From positions 1-64,000 of the forward strand of contig JAUCZB010000008.1 in NCBI GenBank assembly GCA_030373325.1: a stretch of 64,000 nucleotides of DNA. The letters run 5' to 3'. Both the position numbers and the translations under genes were made by a program. The notes below the pieces were generated by a model that ran no database searches, was not told where the DNA came from, and saw nothing but the letters and a program-made list of their open reading frames with translations. This document shows positions 7,384 through 16,293 of this stretch, piece by piece (the first letter of the stretch is position 1; each line of letters opens with the position of its first letter). The stretch is from Cyanobium sp. CZS25K. Its GTDB lineage: Bacteria; Cyanobacteriota; Cyanobacteriia; PCC-6307; Cyanobiaceae.

Positions 7384-7779
7384 ATGATCGAGTGCATCCG
7401 GCTCTGGACCAACGATCACCAGCTCTCGGAGTTCGAACGGGGCTGCGTGGATCTGGCGCCGGGCAAGCCGGGGGATCTGGTCAGTGCCGGGATGGCGGCC
7501 GGTGCGGTCTTTTTCAGCGAAACCGGCAGCGGCGGCCGCTTCGGCTGGCACACGGCGCCGAGCCGTCGGCTCGTGATCACCCTCAGCGGCAACCTGGAGT
7601 TCCAGCTGCGCGACGGGCGGACCTTTCTGCTGCACCCCGGCATCGTCCTGCTGGCGGAGGACACGACGGGCAGCGGCCATGCCTGGCGACTGATCGGGCC
7701 CGATCCCTGGCGGCGCCTCTACGTCACCCTGGCCGCAGCCGAGCCGGTGCCCTTCCGCACCGACCCCCTGCCCCCGTGA
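7384..7779 (+). CDS. Small cupin-domain protein
   Basis: This 131-residue protein has the double-stranded beta-helix pattern of a cupin: SGGRFGWHTAPSRRLVITLSG corresponds to motif 1 and FLLHPGIVLLAEDTTGSGHAW to motif 2. Motif 2 ends with the expected Gly-His; motif 1 has only one His, so metal binding is uncertain. It ends in a GTGA overlap with the start of mqo, which implies co-expression with malate oxidation. The enzymatic or sensory role is unknown. Confidence 0.7.
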   Translation: MIECIRLWTNDHQLSEFERGCVDLAPGKPGDLVSAGMAAGAVFFSETGSGGRFGWHTAPSRRLVITLSGNLEFQLRDGRTFLLHPGIVLLAEDTTGSGHAWRLIGPDPWRRLYVTLAAAEPVPFRTDPLPP

Positions 7780-9260
7780 CACTGACCAGCGTCGATGTGA
7801 CCCTCGTGGGGGCGGGGATCATGAGTGTCACCCTGGGCACCCTGCTCAAGCAGCTGCGGCCGGAGCTGCGCGTCCTGCTCCTCGAACGCCTCCCGCAGGA
7901 GGCCCAGGAAAGCTCCAGTGCCTGGAACAACGCCGGCACGGGCCATGCGGGGAACTGCGAGCTCAACTACACGCCGATGGCGGCGGACGGTTCGATCAGC
8001 CTCGCCAAGGCGCTGGACATCAACGAAGCCTTCGATCTTTCACGCCAGTTCTGGACCCATCTGGTGCGGGCGGGCGCCCTTGGCTCTCCTGAGGCCTTCA
8101 TCCAGGGCGTCCCCCACATGAGCTTCGTGCTGGGCGAGGAGCGGCGGGCCTACCTGCGGGAACGCCATCGGCTGATGAGCGCCCACCACTGCTACCGGGG
8201 CATGGCCTACAGCGAGGAGCGGGCGCAGGTGGCGGAATGGGCACCGCTGCTGATCGAGGGACGGGATCCGGGGGCGACGATCAGTGCCACCCGCTTCGTC
8301 GGTGGCACCGATGTGAACTTCGGGGCCCTCACCAGCCAGCTGCTGGATCACCTGCGCAGCTGCCCACCCTTCGAGGCGCGATTCTCCACGGCGGTGAAAG
8401 GCCTGCAGCGGCGGCAGGAGGGCGGCTGGCGCCTGGAGACCCGTGATCAAGGCACTGGAGAGCCCCGCCTGATCGATTCCGGCACCGTGTTTCTCGGCGC
8501 CGGGGGCGGAGCCCTGACCCTGCTCCAGAAGGCGGGGATCCCTGAAGGGCGCGGCTATGGCGGCTTTCCCGTGAGCGGCCTGTGGCTGCGCTGCAGCCAT
8601 CCCGAAGTCGCCAGCCGGCACCGGGCCAAGGTCTACGGGATGGCGGCCGCCGGCTCGCCGCCGATGTCGGTGCCCCACCTCGACACCCGTCTCGTCGACG
8701 GCAGACAGTGGCTCCTGTTCGGACCCTATGCCGGGTTTTCCACCAAGTTCCTCAAGAGCGGCTCCCTCTGCGACTGGCCCGGCTCCCTGCGGCCCGGCAA
8801 CCTGCTGCCCCAGCTGGCCGTGGCCCGGGACAACCTGGCGCTGACCGAATACCTGATCGGCCAGGTGTTCGCCAGCAGCGAAGAGCGTTTCGCGGCCCTG
8901 CAGAACTTCTATCCGAACGCCCGGAGCTCCGACTGGAGCCTGGCGGTGGCCGGCCAGAGGGTGCAGATCATCAAGGCCGATGCCCGCCGGGGCGGGGTGC
9001 TCCAGTTCGGCACCGAAGTGGTGCATGCGGCCGACACGTCCCTGGTCGCGGTGCTGGGGGCTTCCCCCGGGGCTTCCGCCGCCGTGGCGATCAGCCTGGA
9101 GATCCTGCGCTCCTGCTTCCGAGAAAAGCTCCCCGATGGCTGGGAGCGGACGCTCAAGCGGATCCTGCCCTCCTACGGCGAAGCGATCCGCCTCGACGCC
9201 GACCTCTGCCGGAGAATCCGCAGCGAGAGCGCCGAGGTGCTCAGGCTGGGGATGTCCTGA
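7776..9260 (+). CDS. mqo: Malate:quinone oxidoreductase
   Basis: This 494-residue FAD-dependent peripheral membrane enzyme oxidises malate to oxaloacetate and passes electrons to quinone. The N-terminus VDVTLVGAGIMSVTLGTLL is the dinucleotide fold. SSAWNNAGTGHAGNCELNYTP is a family hallmark, as is IQGVPHMSFV. The C-terminal VLGASPGASAAVAISLEIL is the second FAD contact. The start is GTG, overlapping the cupin stop by GTGA. It converges with crtL with a 20-bp overlap. In picocyanobacteria Mqo can replace NAD-dependent malate dehydrogenase and feeds the plastoquinone pool. Confidence 0.95.
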   Translation: MTLTSVDVTLVGAGIMSVTLGTLLKQLRPELRVLLLERLPQEAQESSSAWNNAGTGHAGNCELNYTPMAADGSISLAKALDINEAFDLSRQFWTHLVRAGALGSPEAFIQGVPHMSFVLGEERRAYLRERHRLMSAHHCYRGMAYSEERAQVAEWAPLLIEGRDPGATISATRFVGGTDVNFGALTSQLLDHLRSCPPFEARFSTAVKGLQRRQEGGWRLETRDQGTGEPRLIDSGTVFLGAGGGALTLLQKAGIPEGRGYGGFPVSGLWLRCSHPEVASRHRAKVYGMAAAGSPPMSVPHLDTRLVDGRQWLLFGPYAGFSTKFLKSGSLCDWPGSLRPGNLLPQLAVARDNLALTEYLIGQVFASSEERFAALQNFYPNARSSDWSLAVAGQRVQIIKADARRGGVLQFGTEVVHAADTSLVAVLGASPGASAAVAISLEILRSCFREKLPDGWERTLKRILPSYGEAIRLDADLCRRIRSESAEVLRLGMS

Positions 9261-10527
9261 CGTCGTTGGCGTCGGTGGTGGCGGCGGCGTCGGGATCGAT
9301 CACCTTGCCCAGCAGCCCGAGTTCGCGGTCGCGGGGCAGCATCAGCCCCCAGCGCACGTCCCCGGGGGCCTGAACGAACAGGCCCGCCATGGCCCGCACC
9401 AGCTGCGGCACCGACAGGGTGTTGGTGAGGAACCCCTGCCAGTGATCCGGCGGCAGCCGGAAGAAGGTGGCGAAGAAGTCGCGCAGCTGGTCCTCGTCGA
9501 AGCGCATCAGCTTCTCCAGCCCGAAGCGATACAGGGCGTGCTTGCGGCGCATCGGGGCGGGCCAGAGGGCTTCCCAGGCCACCAGGGAGAGGGCGGGGCC
9601 AGGCGCTGCCCCGGCGGGTGCCGCGCAGGCGGTGGCGATGGCCTCGGCCAGCCCCGGGGCGCGGCGCAGCAGGGAGCCCACCATGTAGCCGGAGGCGGGG
9701 TGGACCATGCTGGCGGCGCCGCCGAAGCCCACCAGCCGCTGACGGCGATCCGGCAGGGGCGGATTCATGGGGAACAGGCAATGCTCCTGCTCGTGGATCT
9801 CCTCCACCTGCACGCCGCGGTAGGCCAGCCGGCGCCGCAGCCTGTCCTTGAGAACGGCGAAAGGTACCGCCGGTGCCAGGGCCAGGGATGTCTCCTCCAC
9901 GAAATGGGTGCCATCGCCGAGATCCATCGCATAGAGAAAGGTGGGCGGCTGCCGCCGTTCCGCCTCGTTCAGGTGATCGCTGCGGTAGTCCATCAGGACG
10001 AACTGCCCCGGTGCCACCGGCGGCGCACTGAAGCGGCCCACGATTCCGTAGGCCGCCTGGCCCGCCACCGGCCCATCGTCGGGGCGGCGGACGAAGACGG
10101 GCGCATGGCCGCTGGCATCGATCACCAGCCGGGCCCGCAGGCGCTCACCCGCGGCGGTGCCGACCACCGAACCGTCAGGGTCGTGGTCGATGCTGGCGGC
10201 CCGGCCCCGATGCCAGCGCAGGCCCGCCCGCTCCCCTTGCGCCAGCCAGTGGGCCTGCAGGCGGGCCTTGTCGAACAGGCCGTAATCCTGCCCATGGGCG
10301 ATGGGCTCCGAGCCGAACCAGCTGACCGTGTCCGACCAGCGGTGGGCCAGCAGATGGGACAACCCGCAGGCATCGACTTCATGGCCCCAGATGCCGTAGG
10401 TGTTGGCCCACGGATGGTCCGGCTCCCGCTCCGCCAGGGCCTCCACCCGCAGGCCCCGTTGCCCGAGGGCGGCGGCGAGGCAGAGGGCAGCGGGCCCGGC
10501 CCCCACCACCAGCACATCCGTTGCCAT
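9241..10527 (-). CDS. crtL: Lycopene cyclase (CrtL type)
   Basis: This 428-residue flavoprotein of the plant/cyanobacterial lycopene cyclase family cyclises lycopene ends to beta (or epsilon) rings. It opens with ATDVLVVGAGPAALCLAAALG, a Rossmann nucleotide-binding motif. Family motifs are NTYGIWGHEVDACGL, VIDASGHAPVFVRR, FLYAMDLGDGTHFVEETSLA and GGAASMVHPASGYMVGSLLRRAP. The ATG at 10527 puts the Rossmann motif at the N-terminus; the track start adds eight residues. Beta versus epsilon specificity cannot be assigned by eye. It lies next to the channel-like gene and near gyrA, an arrangement I associate with marine Synechococcus. Confidence 0.9.
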   Translation of the reverse strand: MATDVLVVGAGPAALCLAAALGQRGLRVEALAEREPDHPWANTYGIWGHEVDACGLSHLLAHRWSDTVSWFGSEPIAHGQDYGLFDKARLQAHWLAQGERAGLRWHRGRAASIDHDPDGSVVGTAAGERLRARLVIDASGHAPVFVRRPDDGPVAGQAAYGIVGRFSAPPVAPGQFVLMDYRSDHLNEAERRQPPTFLYAMDLGDGTHFVEETSLALAPAVPFAVLKDRLRRRLAYRGVQVEEIHEQEHCLFPMNPPLPDRRQRLVGFGGAASMVHPASGYMVGSLLRRAPGLAEAIATACAAPAGAAPGPALSLVAWEALWPAPMRRKHALYRFGLEKLMRFDEDQLRDFFATFFRLPPDHWQGFLTNTLSVPQLVRAMAGLFVQAPGDVRWGLMLPRDRELGLLGKVIDPDAAATTDANDVRTSPA

Positions 10528-10539
10528 CACGCCGGTACG

Positions 10540-11550
10540 GTGAAGCCACATCCTGCATCAAAAGCCATCCCCACTGCCGTCAGGCTGTTTATGGCCCTCG
10601 CCTGCGCCCTGCTGCTGGCGCTGCCCCAGGCGGCCCATGCCAGCCAGCCGGAGGTGGTGCCGCTGCTGGTGTCGGTGGATGTGGACAACGTCCACGGCTT
10701 CTCCCCCCGCGACAAGACCTACATGGTGGAGGGAACCCTGCGCCTGGCGGCCCCGGCCCTGGTGATGGCGGGCTGGCTCGATGCCGGCGTGGATCCTGTC
10801 CGCCTGGTGCGCCTCCAGAACATGGTGCAACCCTGGGATTCCCTGATCGAGCCCATCGGTGGCCCCCTGCGGCAGGGCCCCAGCCTCGCCAGGACGTACC
10901 GCTTCAACGGCAACTTCTATTCCGACGAGATCGACTTCCGGGGTTACCCCTTCGGCGCCCTGCCCCTGCGGCTCAACCTGGCGCCTGAGCCCAGCTTTCC
11001 AGGCGCAAGCAAGGATCCTGCGGCGATCCGGCTGCTCGCTGAGCAGAACGGTTCCGGCGTGAGCCGACGCAGCAACATGAACGGCTACCGGCTGGCCAGC
11101 TGGTCGTTCCACAACACCGCAGGCGGGGTGGAGATGGAACTCGTTTACGAGCCCATCGGCTGGGCCGCCCTGGTGAAGTGGCTGCTGCCACTGGCGATCA
11201 CCATGGTCGTGATGCTGCTGACGCCCAATCTGCGTGCCGGCTTCCGCTCGGAGCGGCTGGCCATCCCCCCCATGATCCTGCTGACGCTGGTGTTCATGCA
11301 GCAGGCCTACCGCGACACCCTCCCCTCGCTGCCTTACCTCACGGTGCTCGATGGGCTGTCTGCGTTCTCCTATCTGGTGACGCTGGTGTTCTTCTGCGAA
11401 TTCATCTGGTGCGCCAACCGGCTGGATCGAGGCGCCGGCAGCGACAGCGTCCAGCTGGAGCGAAGGGTGGAGCGTCTGGAGCTGCTGCTGCAGCTGGCCA
11501 GCCTGGGCGGCTACGCCGTGCTGCTCGTCTGGGCCGGGGTCCAGCGCTGA
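10540..11550 (+). CDS. GLIC-like pentameric ligand-gated ion channel (Cys-loop superfamily) homologue
   Basis: This 336-residue protein starts with GTG, giving MKPHPASKAIPTAVRLF and a signal peptide ending at AAHAS; an ATG at 10591 would remove the basic n-region. About 200 residues of beta-rich extracellular domain follow. They contain SDEIDFRGYPFGALPLRLNL, which resembles the bacterial pLGIC segment 'DFRxYPFDxQxL', but the Asp and Gln are replaced. Four hydrophobic helices follow: WAALVKWLLPLAITMVVMLL, LAIPPMILLTLVFMQQAY, YLTVLDGLSAFSYLVTLVFF and a final C-terminal one. The M2-M3 loop RDTLPSLPYLTVLDG matches GLIC's 'ETNLPKTPYMTY', recalled from memory. A channel function is inferred. It is divergent from crtL by 12 bp and convergent with gyrA. 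Confidence 0.75.
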   Translation: MKPHPASKAIPTAVRLFMALACALLLALPQAAHASQPEVVPLLVSVDVDNVHGFSPRDKTYMVEGTLRLAAPALVMAGWLDAGVDPVRLVRLQNMVQPWDSLIEPIGGPLRQGPSLARTYRFNGNFYSDEIDFRGYPFGALPLRLNLAPEPSFPGASKDPAAIRLLAEQNGSGVSRRSNMNGYRLASWSFHNTAGGVEMELVYEPIGWAALVKWLLPLAITMVVMLLTPNLRAGFRSERLAIPPMILLTLVFMQQAYRDTLPSLPYLTVLDGLSAFSYLVTLVFFCEFIWCANRLDRGAGSDSVQLERRVERLELLLQLASLGGYAVLLVWAGVQR

Positions 11551-11586
11551 ACGCCGTGCCCGGATCGGCCGGAGGATCGGGAAGGA

Positions 11587-14322
11587 TCAGCCTTCCAGGT
11601 CAGGGGGAGCTTCTGCCTCCTCGGCCAGGTTCTCCTCAGCGAGGTTCTCCGCGGCCAGGCTCTCCGCGGCCAGGCTCTCCGCGGCCAGGCTCTCCGCGAC
11701 GAGGTTTTCCGCGGGCAAGACTTCCACGGCCTGGACGTCCTCGGCCAGGACTTCATCATCCTCCTCGGCGGCCGGCGGCACCAGCACCACTTCGGTGAGG
11801 CGGTCGCCGGAATCCAGTTTCTGCAGCCGCACACCGGTGGCCGCCCGGGACTGCTGGGGAATGGCATCGGCCTGCATGCGCACAATCACCCCCCGCTCGC
11901 TCACCAGCAGCAGTTCCTCGCCGGCGCCCAGCACCCTGAGGCCCACCAGCACGTCGCCATCGCGGCGGAACTTGATCGCCCGCAGACCCATGCCGGCTCG
12001 CCGCTGCAGCCGGAACTGATCCACCGGCACCCGCTTGCCCAGGCCGCTGGCACTGGCCACCAGCACCCAGGGACCCTCACTGGGGGCGACCTCATCGCCT
12101 TCCTCCTCGTCGGGACCCGCCTCGGCGTTGCTGGCGACACGGTCCGCCAGTTCCGCCGTCAGGACGTCCATGCTAACCAGCTCATCGCCGGGGCGCAGAT
12201 TCATGGCCCGCACGCCGCGGGCGGTGCGGCCCAGGGGGCGCAGCTCCTCGTCGCTGAGGCGGAAGTGGATCGTCATTCCCTTGAGGGAGCCGATCAACAC
12301 GCTGTCGCCGGGCAGGGCCAGCCGCACCCAGCGCAGGGCGTCACCGTCCTCGAGGGAGATGGCGATCAGGCCGTTGGAGCGGATGTTGCTGAAGGCCGAC
12401 AGCCGGGTGCGTTTGATGTAGCCGCCGCTGGTGAGCATCACCAGCTGCACGTCGTCATCGAAGGCGCTCACCGCCAGCAGGGAGGTGATCGCCTCCTCCC
12501 GGGGAATCGGCAGCAGCTGCACGATCGGGGTTCCCTTGGCGGAACGGCTGCAGATCGGCACCCGGTAGGCGGGGATGGAGTACACCACCCCCCGGTCGCT
12601 GAACAGCAGCAAGGCGTCGTGGTCGTTGCAGCTGATGAACAGCTTCACCGCCTCCTCGCCCTGGCTGCGGGTGCCGGCCTTGCCGCGGGTGCCGCGGCTG
12701 GTGGCCTCGAACTCGCTCACCGGCATCCGCTTGAGATACCCGTTTTCGGTGAGCAGCACCACGGACCGCTCGTTGGCGATCAGATCGATGTCCTCGAGGC
12801 CGCCCTCGAGATCCAGGATCTCGGTGCGGCGCGGGGAGTCGTAGCGGCTGCGCAGCACCTGGAGCTCCTCCTGGATCAGCCCCAGCACCCGCTCCCGCCG
12901 ACCGAGGATGTCCTTGTAGTCGGCGATCTTGGCGACGAGGTCGTCGTGCTCGAGGCGGATCTTGTCGGCCTCCAGGGCCGTCAGGCGCCGCAGCTGCATC
13001 TGCAGGATGGCGTCGGCCTGGATCTCGCTGAGGCCGTGGCGCTCCTGCAACTGGGCCCGGGCGGTGGCGGTGTCAGGGGCGGCCCGGATCAGGGCGATGA
13101 TCGGATCGAGCTGGTCGAGGGCCAGCAGCAGGCCCTGGAGGATGTGGTCGCGCTCCTCCGCCTTGCGCAGGAAGTAGCGGGTACGCCGTTCGATCGTCTC
13201 GATGCGGAAATCGAGGAAGACCCGCAGCATCCGGCCGAGGGTGAGCAGCACCGGCTCCCCCTTCACCAGGGCCAGCATGTAGGCGCTGAAGTTGTTCTGC
13301 AGCGGCGTGAGCTTGAACAGGTTGTTCAGCACCACCTGGGGGTAAGCGTCGCGGCGCAGTTCGATCACGATGCGCATGCCGTCGCGATCGCTTTCATCGC
13401 GGATGTCGGCGATGCCTTCGAGCTTCTTGTCGTTGACCAGCTCGGCGATGCGCTCGATCAGGGAAGCCTTGTTGGTCTGGTAAGGGAGCTCGGTGATGAT
13501 CACCGCGTCCCGGTCGGGACGGCCCTTGGCTTCCACCGTCTCGATGGAGGCCACGCCGCGCATGGTGATCGAGCCACGGCCGGTGGTGTAGGTCTCGCGG
13601 ATGCCGCGGCGGCCGAGGATCTGGCCGCCGGTGGGGAAATCCGGTCCGGGGATGATCGCCATCAGGGCGCGATCCTCGATCTCCGGGTCGTCGATCAGCG
13701 CCAGCAGGCCGTCGATCAGCTCGGTGAGGTTGTGGGGGGGGATGTTGGTGGCCATCCCCACGGCGATGCCGGAGGAACCGTTGAGCAGCAGATGCGGCAC
13801 CCGCGCCGGCATCACGGTGGGTTCCTGCTGGGAGCCGTCGAAGTTGTCGATGTAGTCGACGGTCTCGGCCTCGATGTCCTCGAGCAGGCTGTCGGTGGTG
13901 AGGGCCTGGAGGCGCGATTCGGTGTACCGCATGGCGGCGGGCGGATCGTTGTCGACCGAACCGAAGTTGCCGTGCCCGTCGATCAGGGGCATCCGCATCG
14001 AGAAATCCTGGGCCATGCGGACCAGGGCGTCGTAGACGGCCGTGTCGCCGTGGGGGTGGTATTTGCCGAGCACTTCGCCCACCACGCGGGCGCACTTCCT
14101 GTAGGGCCGGTCGCTGGTGAGACCGAGCTCGTACATCGCGTAGAGGATGCGCCGGTGCACCGGCTTGAGGCCGTCGCGGGCGTCGGGCAGGGCCCGGCCC
14201 ACGATCACGCTCATCGCATACTCCAGATAGGAGCGCGACATCTCGTTGCGCAGGTCGGTCTGGATGATCCGTCCGTCGGAGTCGCCGGGGGTGGATTCAC
14301 CGGGTCCGGTTGGATCCGCCAT
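11587..14322 (-). CDS. gyrA: DNA gyrase subunit A
   Basis: This 911-residue type IIA topoisomerase breakage-reunion subunit acts with GyrB to introduce negative supercoils. The N-terminal domain has [40 protein letters not shown] and the catalytic tyrosine in [13 protein letters not shown]. The C-terminal beta-pinwheel has blade repeats such as [20 protein letters not shown], the GyrA-box-like motif. The extreme C-terminus is an unusual acidic repetitive tail of about 70 residues ([10 protein letters not shown] units) encoded by 15-bp DNA repeats. The start at MADPTGPG is chosen over the track's seven-residue extension. It is divergent from the DUF39 gene. Confidence 0.97.
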   Translation of the reverse strand: MADPTGPGESTPGDSDGRIIQTDLRNEMSRSYLEYAMSVIVGRALPDARDGLKPVHRRILYAMYELGLTSDRPYRKCARVVGEVLGKYHPHGDTAVYDALVRMAQDFSMRMPLIDGHGNFGSVDNDPPAAMRYTESRLQALTTDSLLEDIEAETVDYIDNFDGSQQEPTVMPARVPHLLLNGSSGIAVGMATNIPPHNLTELIDGLLALIDDPEIEDRALMAIIPGPDFPTGGQILGRRGIRETYTTGRGSITMRGVASIETVEAKGRPDRDAVIITELPYQTNKASLIERIAELVNDKKLEGIADIRDESDRDGMRIVIELRRDAYPQVVLNNLFKLTPLQNNFSAYMLALVKGEPVLLTLGRMLRVFLDFRIETIERRTRYFLRKAEERDHILQGLLLALDQLDPIIALIRAAPDTATARAQLQERHGLSEIQADAILQMQLRRLTALEADKIRLEHDDLVAKIADYKDILGRRERVLGLIQEELQVLRSRYDSPRRTEILDLEGGLEDIDLIANERSVVLLTENGYLKRMPVSEFEATSRGTRGKAGTRSQGEEAVKLFISCNDHDALLLFSDRGVVYSIPAYRVPICSRSAKGTPIVQLLPIPREEAITSLLAVSAFDDDVQLVMLTSGGYIKRTRLSAFSNIRSNGLIAISLEDGDALRWVRLALPGDSVLIGSLKGMTIHFRLSDEELRPLGRTARGVRAMNLRPGDELVSMDVLTAELADRVASNAEAGPDEEEGDEVAPSEGPWVLVASASGLGKRVPVDQFRLQRRAGMGLRAIKFRRDGDVLVGLRVLGAGEELLLVSERGVIVRMQADAIPQQSRAATGVRLQKLDSGDRLTEVVLVPPAAEEDDEVLAEDVQAVEVLPAENLVAESLAAESLAAESLAAENLAEENLAEEAEAPPDLEG
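11629..11718 (-). repeat. 15-bp tandem repeat inside the 3' end of gyrA
   Basis: About six units resembling gctctccgcggccag run in tandem, three of them nearly identical, then decay at both edges. Being a multiple of three, expansion stays in frame and encodes repeated A-E-S/N-L-A pentapeptides in the GyrA tail. This is probably a variable-length tract. Confidence 0.8.
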
Positions 14323-14355
14323 GCAAGACCGTATGGGGCACAACTCACTCTATCG

Positions 14356-15510
14356 ATGACCCTGCCGGCCCGTCGTGAATCAGCCCTGCGCCAGCGTCAG
14401 CGCAAGGGTGTGCTGCGGGTGAGGGGCGCCGCCGACTTCCGCCGACTGGTGGCCGCGCTGGGTCTGGCGGAGGCCTACGCGGACACCGACGTGGTGGTGG
14501 CCGCCAACGCCGAGTTCACCGATCAGGGCAGCCTGCATCTCAACATCGGCCCCAGCGATCCCCCCATCCGCTTCCGGGACACCCAGCTGGAGGTCCTCGG
14601 GGCCCAGGCCGGCGGCGGCGGCGGTGATCTGGTGCTGCCCATCGGCGGCGGGACCGGGGAGGCCCAGCGGCAGGGGGGAGCCCACCTGCTCGACCGGCTG
14701 CTCCGGGGCGGGACCCTGACCCTTACCGCCACCGGGGAGGTGACCGCCCTGCACCCCCGCCGGGACCTGCAGGCCCAGCTTGATCTGGAGCGGATCGGCT
14801 CCGGCCGGCTCCTTCTGCATCGGGCCATCAGCGAAAACGGCGTGGTGGCCGTGAGCAGCGCCGAAGGGGTGCTGCGCAGCCCCTGGGGGCCCGTGCTGGG
14901 GCCGTTCGGGAACGGGCTCTACGGCTGCAGCGGCGCCGGCAGCATCGGACTCACGATGCCGGGTCTGGCCCTGCTGGGGCCGGGATCCCCGGTGATGGTG
15001 GCGGGGGCCATCGGCTGGGTGGTGGGCAGCGGCAGCGGCCACCAGCCCGGTGTGCAGCGCTCCCCCAGCGGCCATGCCCTCAGCCCTGGGGCGGTGGCGG
15101 CGGTGAGTGTGGATCTCCATGGCCTGCGGCCCGAATGGCTGCGGCCCTGCTTCTTCGAGGGGCAGGGCGCCGCCCTGCTGGTGGGGGTGGCCGCGCCGAT
15201 CCCCCTGATCAACGAAGCGGTGGCCCGCCAGGCCGCCTGCGGCGACGACGCTCTGGAGGCGCCGGTGCTGGACATGGGGATCCCACGTCGCCTGCGGCCC
15301 CGCTTCGGCTCCGTCAGCTATGCCCAGCTCAAATCCGGTGTGATCCAGGTGGAGGGGCGTCGCGTCACCGCCGCTCCGGCCCACAGTCCACGGCTGGCCG
15401 AAGCGATCGGCGCGGAGCTGATCGGCTGGCTCCAGGACGGACGCTTTCCGCTGCGCCTGCCGGTCTGTCCGCTCTCCGGGCGTGGTGGATTGATCCCCCT
15501 CGACCACTGA
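14356..15510 (+). CDS. DUF39 / homocysteine-biosynthesis (HcyBio) family protein
   Basis: This 384-residue protein belongs to the DUF39 family that includes the methanogen L-aspartate-semialdehyde sulfurtransferase used for homocysteine synthesis. Matching landmarks are GSLHLNIGPSDPPIRF, GGAHLLDRLLRGGTLTLTA, WVVGSGSGHQPGVQRSPSG, GVAAPIPLINEAVAR and FGSVSYAQLKSGVIQVEGRRV. The cysteines I recall as catalytic in archaeal members, in the 'GxxCSSGAFLNFG' and 'GTDCYPRK' segments, appear as AEFTDQGSLHLNIG and GEVTALHPRRD here, so no Cys is present at either place. The reaction may therefore differ. It starts 33 bp from gyrA, divergently. No homoserine O-transferase or CBS-domain partner is adjacent, although hom occurs 12 kb downstream. 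Confidence 0.78.
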   Translation: MTLPARRESALRQRQRKGVLRVRGAADFRRLVAALGLAEAYADTDVVVAANAEFTDQGSLHLNIGPSDPPIRFRDTQLEVLGAQAGGGGGDLVLPIGGGTGEAQRQGGAHLLDRLLRGGTLTLTATGEVTALHPRRDLQAQLDLERIGSGRLLLHRAISENGVVAVSSAEGVLRSPWGPVLGPFGNGLYGCSGAGSIGLTMPGLALLGPGSPVMVAGAIGWVVGSGSGHQPGVQRSPSGHALSPGAVAAVSVDLHGLRPEWLRPCFFEGQGAALLVGVAAPIPLINEAVARQAACGDDALEAPVLDMGIPRRLRPRFGSVSYAQLKSGVIQVEGRRVTAAPAHSPRLAEAIGAELIGWLQDGRFPLRLPVCPLSGRGGLIPLDH

Positions 15511-15582
15511 ACTCCCTGCGCTCCTTGGGAGCGGTTGCGGCAAACGGCCGTAAGCTCCGGCGAGAGCCGACCCGCGCCAGCC

Positions 15583-16221
15583 ATGGCCGAGACCCCCTTC
15601 AGCCCCGAGCCCTCCACCGGCCCCGAGCCCTCTGCCGGCCCCGAGCCCCAGGAGAACGGACCGACACCCCAGCCGTCAGCCGCGGACCCGACCGGGACGG
15701 TCTGGGACAGCCCGGCCCAGGTCACGCCTGCTGAGGCCACACCGGAACCCGTGACGCCGGAGCCGGAACCGAGCCTGGCCGGGCCGGATCCCGTGGCCGA
15801 GGCCCCGGAGCCGGTGCCTGCCCCAGGGAGTGAGCCGGAGCCCGGCATCACCGCCACCCTGGAGGTGCCCCCCCTCGTGGGCAGCGCTGACCCGGCCGGG
15901 GAAGGCGGCGGGGAATTCGATCTTCTGCTCCAGAAGATCAGGGACTGGTTCGCCAGCGGCGAGCTTCAGGCCCAGTGGCAGCGCTTCCGCGGCCCCCTCA
16001 AGGGGCTGGCGATCCTGATCGGGGTGGTGCTGCTGCTGAGGGTCTATGCCTCCCTGATCGGCACCCTCGACAGCCTGCCCCTCGTGGGCGGTCTGCTGGA
16101 ACTGGTGGGCCTGATCGCCGTGGCCCGTTTCAGCGCCACCAGGCTGGTGCGCAAGAGCGACCGGGAGGAGGTCTTCGCCGACTGGAGCCGCCGCTGGAAC
16201 GATTTCCGCGGCAGGGGGTGA
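15583..16221 (+). CDS. CAAD-domain (CURT1-like) thylakoid membrane protein
   Basis: This 212-residue protein has two parts. Residues 1-120 are a disordered Pro/Glu-rich region (PEPSTGPEPSAGPEPQENGP). The C-terminal about 90 residues form a CAAD domain: an amphipathic helix (FDLLLQKIRDWFASGELQAQW), two adjacent transmembrane helices (LAILIGVVLLLRVYASLIGTLDSLPLVGGLLELVGLIAVARF) and a basic amphipathic tail (RKSDREEVFADWSRRW). CAAD domains are fused to some cyanobacterial aminoacyl-tRNA synthetases and are homologous to plant CURT1 membrane-curvature proteins. Here it stands alone. The start at MAETPFS is the first ATG after the promoter-like gap. Confidence 0.82.
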   Translation: MAETPFSPEPSTGPEPSAGPEPQENGPTPQPSAADPTGTVWDSPAQVTPAEATPEPVTPEPEPSLAGPDPVAEAPEPVPAPGSEPEPGITATLEVPPLVGSADPAGEGGGEFDLLLQKIRDWFASGELQAQWQRFRGPLKGLAILIGVVLLLRVYASLIGTLDSLPLVGGLLELVGLIAVARFSATRLVRKSDREEVFADWSRRWNDFRGRG

Positions 16222-16293
16222 TTCCCCACCGGGGATGGGGCCGAGACCGCCGCGGACCGGTTGATAGTTTGTGCCCACTGTGTCCGTCCAACG

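Noticed and set aside
8980-10539. Upstream part of the ORF 8980..11550
   Set aside because: Antisense to crtL and overlapping mqo; the channel-like protein starts at 10540 or 10591.
12265-14355. Upstream 697 codons of the ORF 12265..15510
   Set aside because: They are antisense to gyrA with His/Gln/Leu-rich shadow composition; only the part from 14356 is the DUF39 gene.
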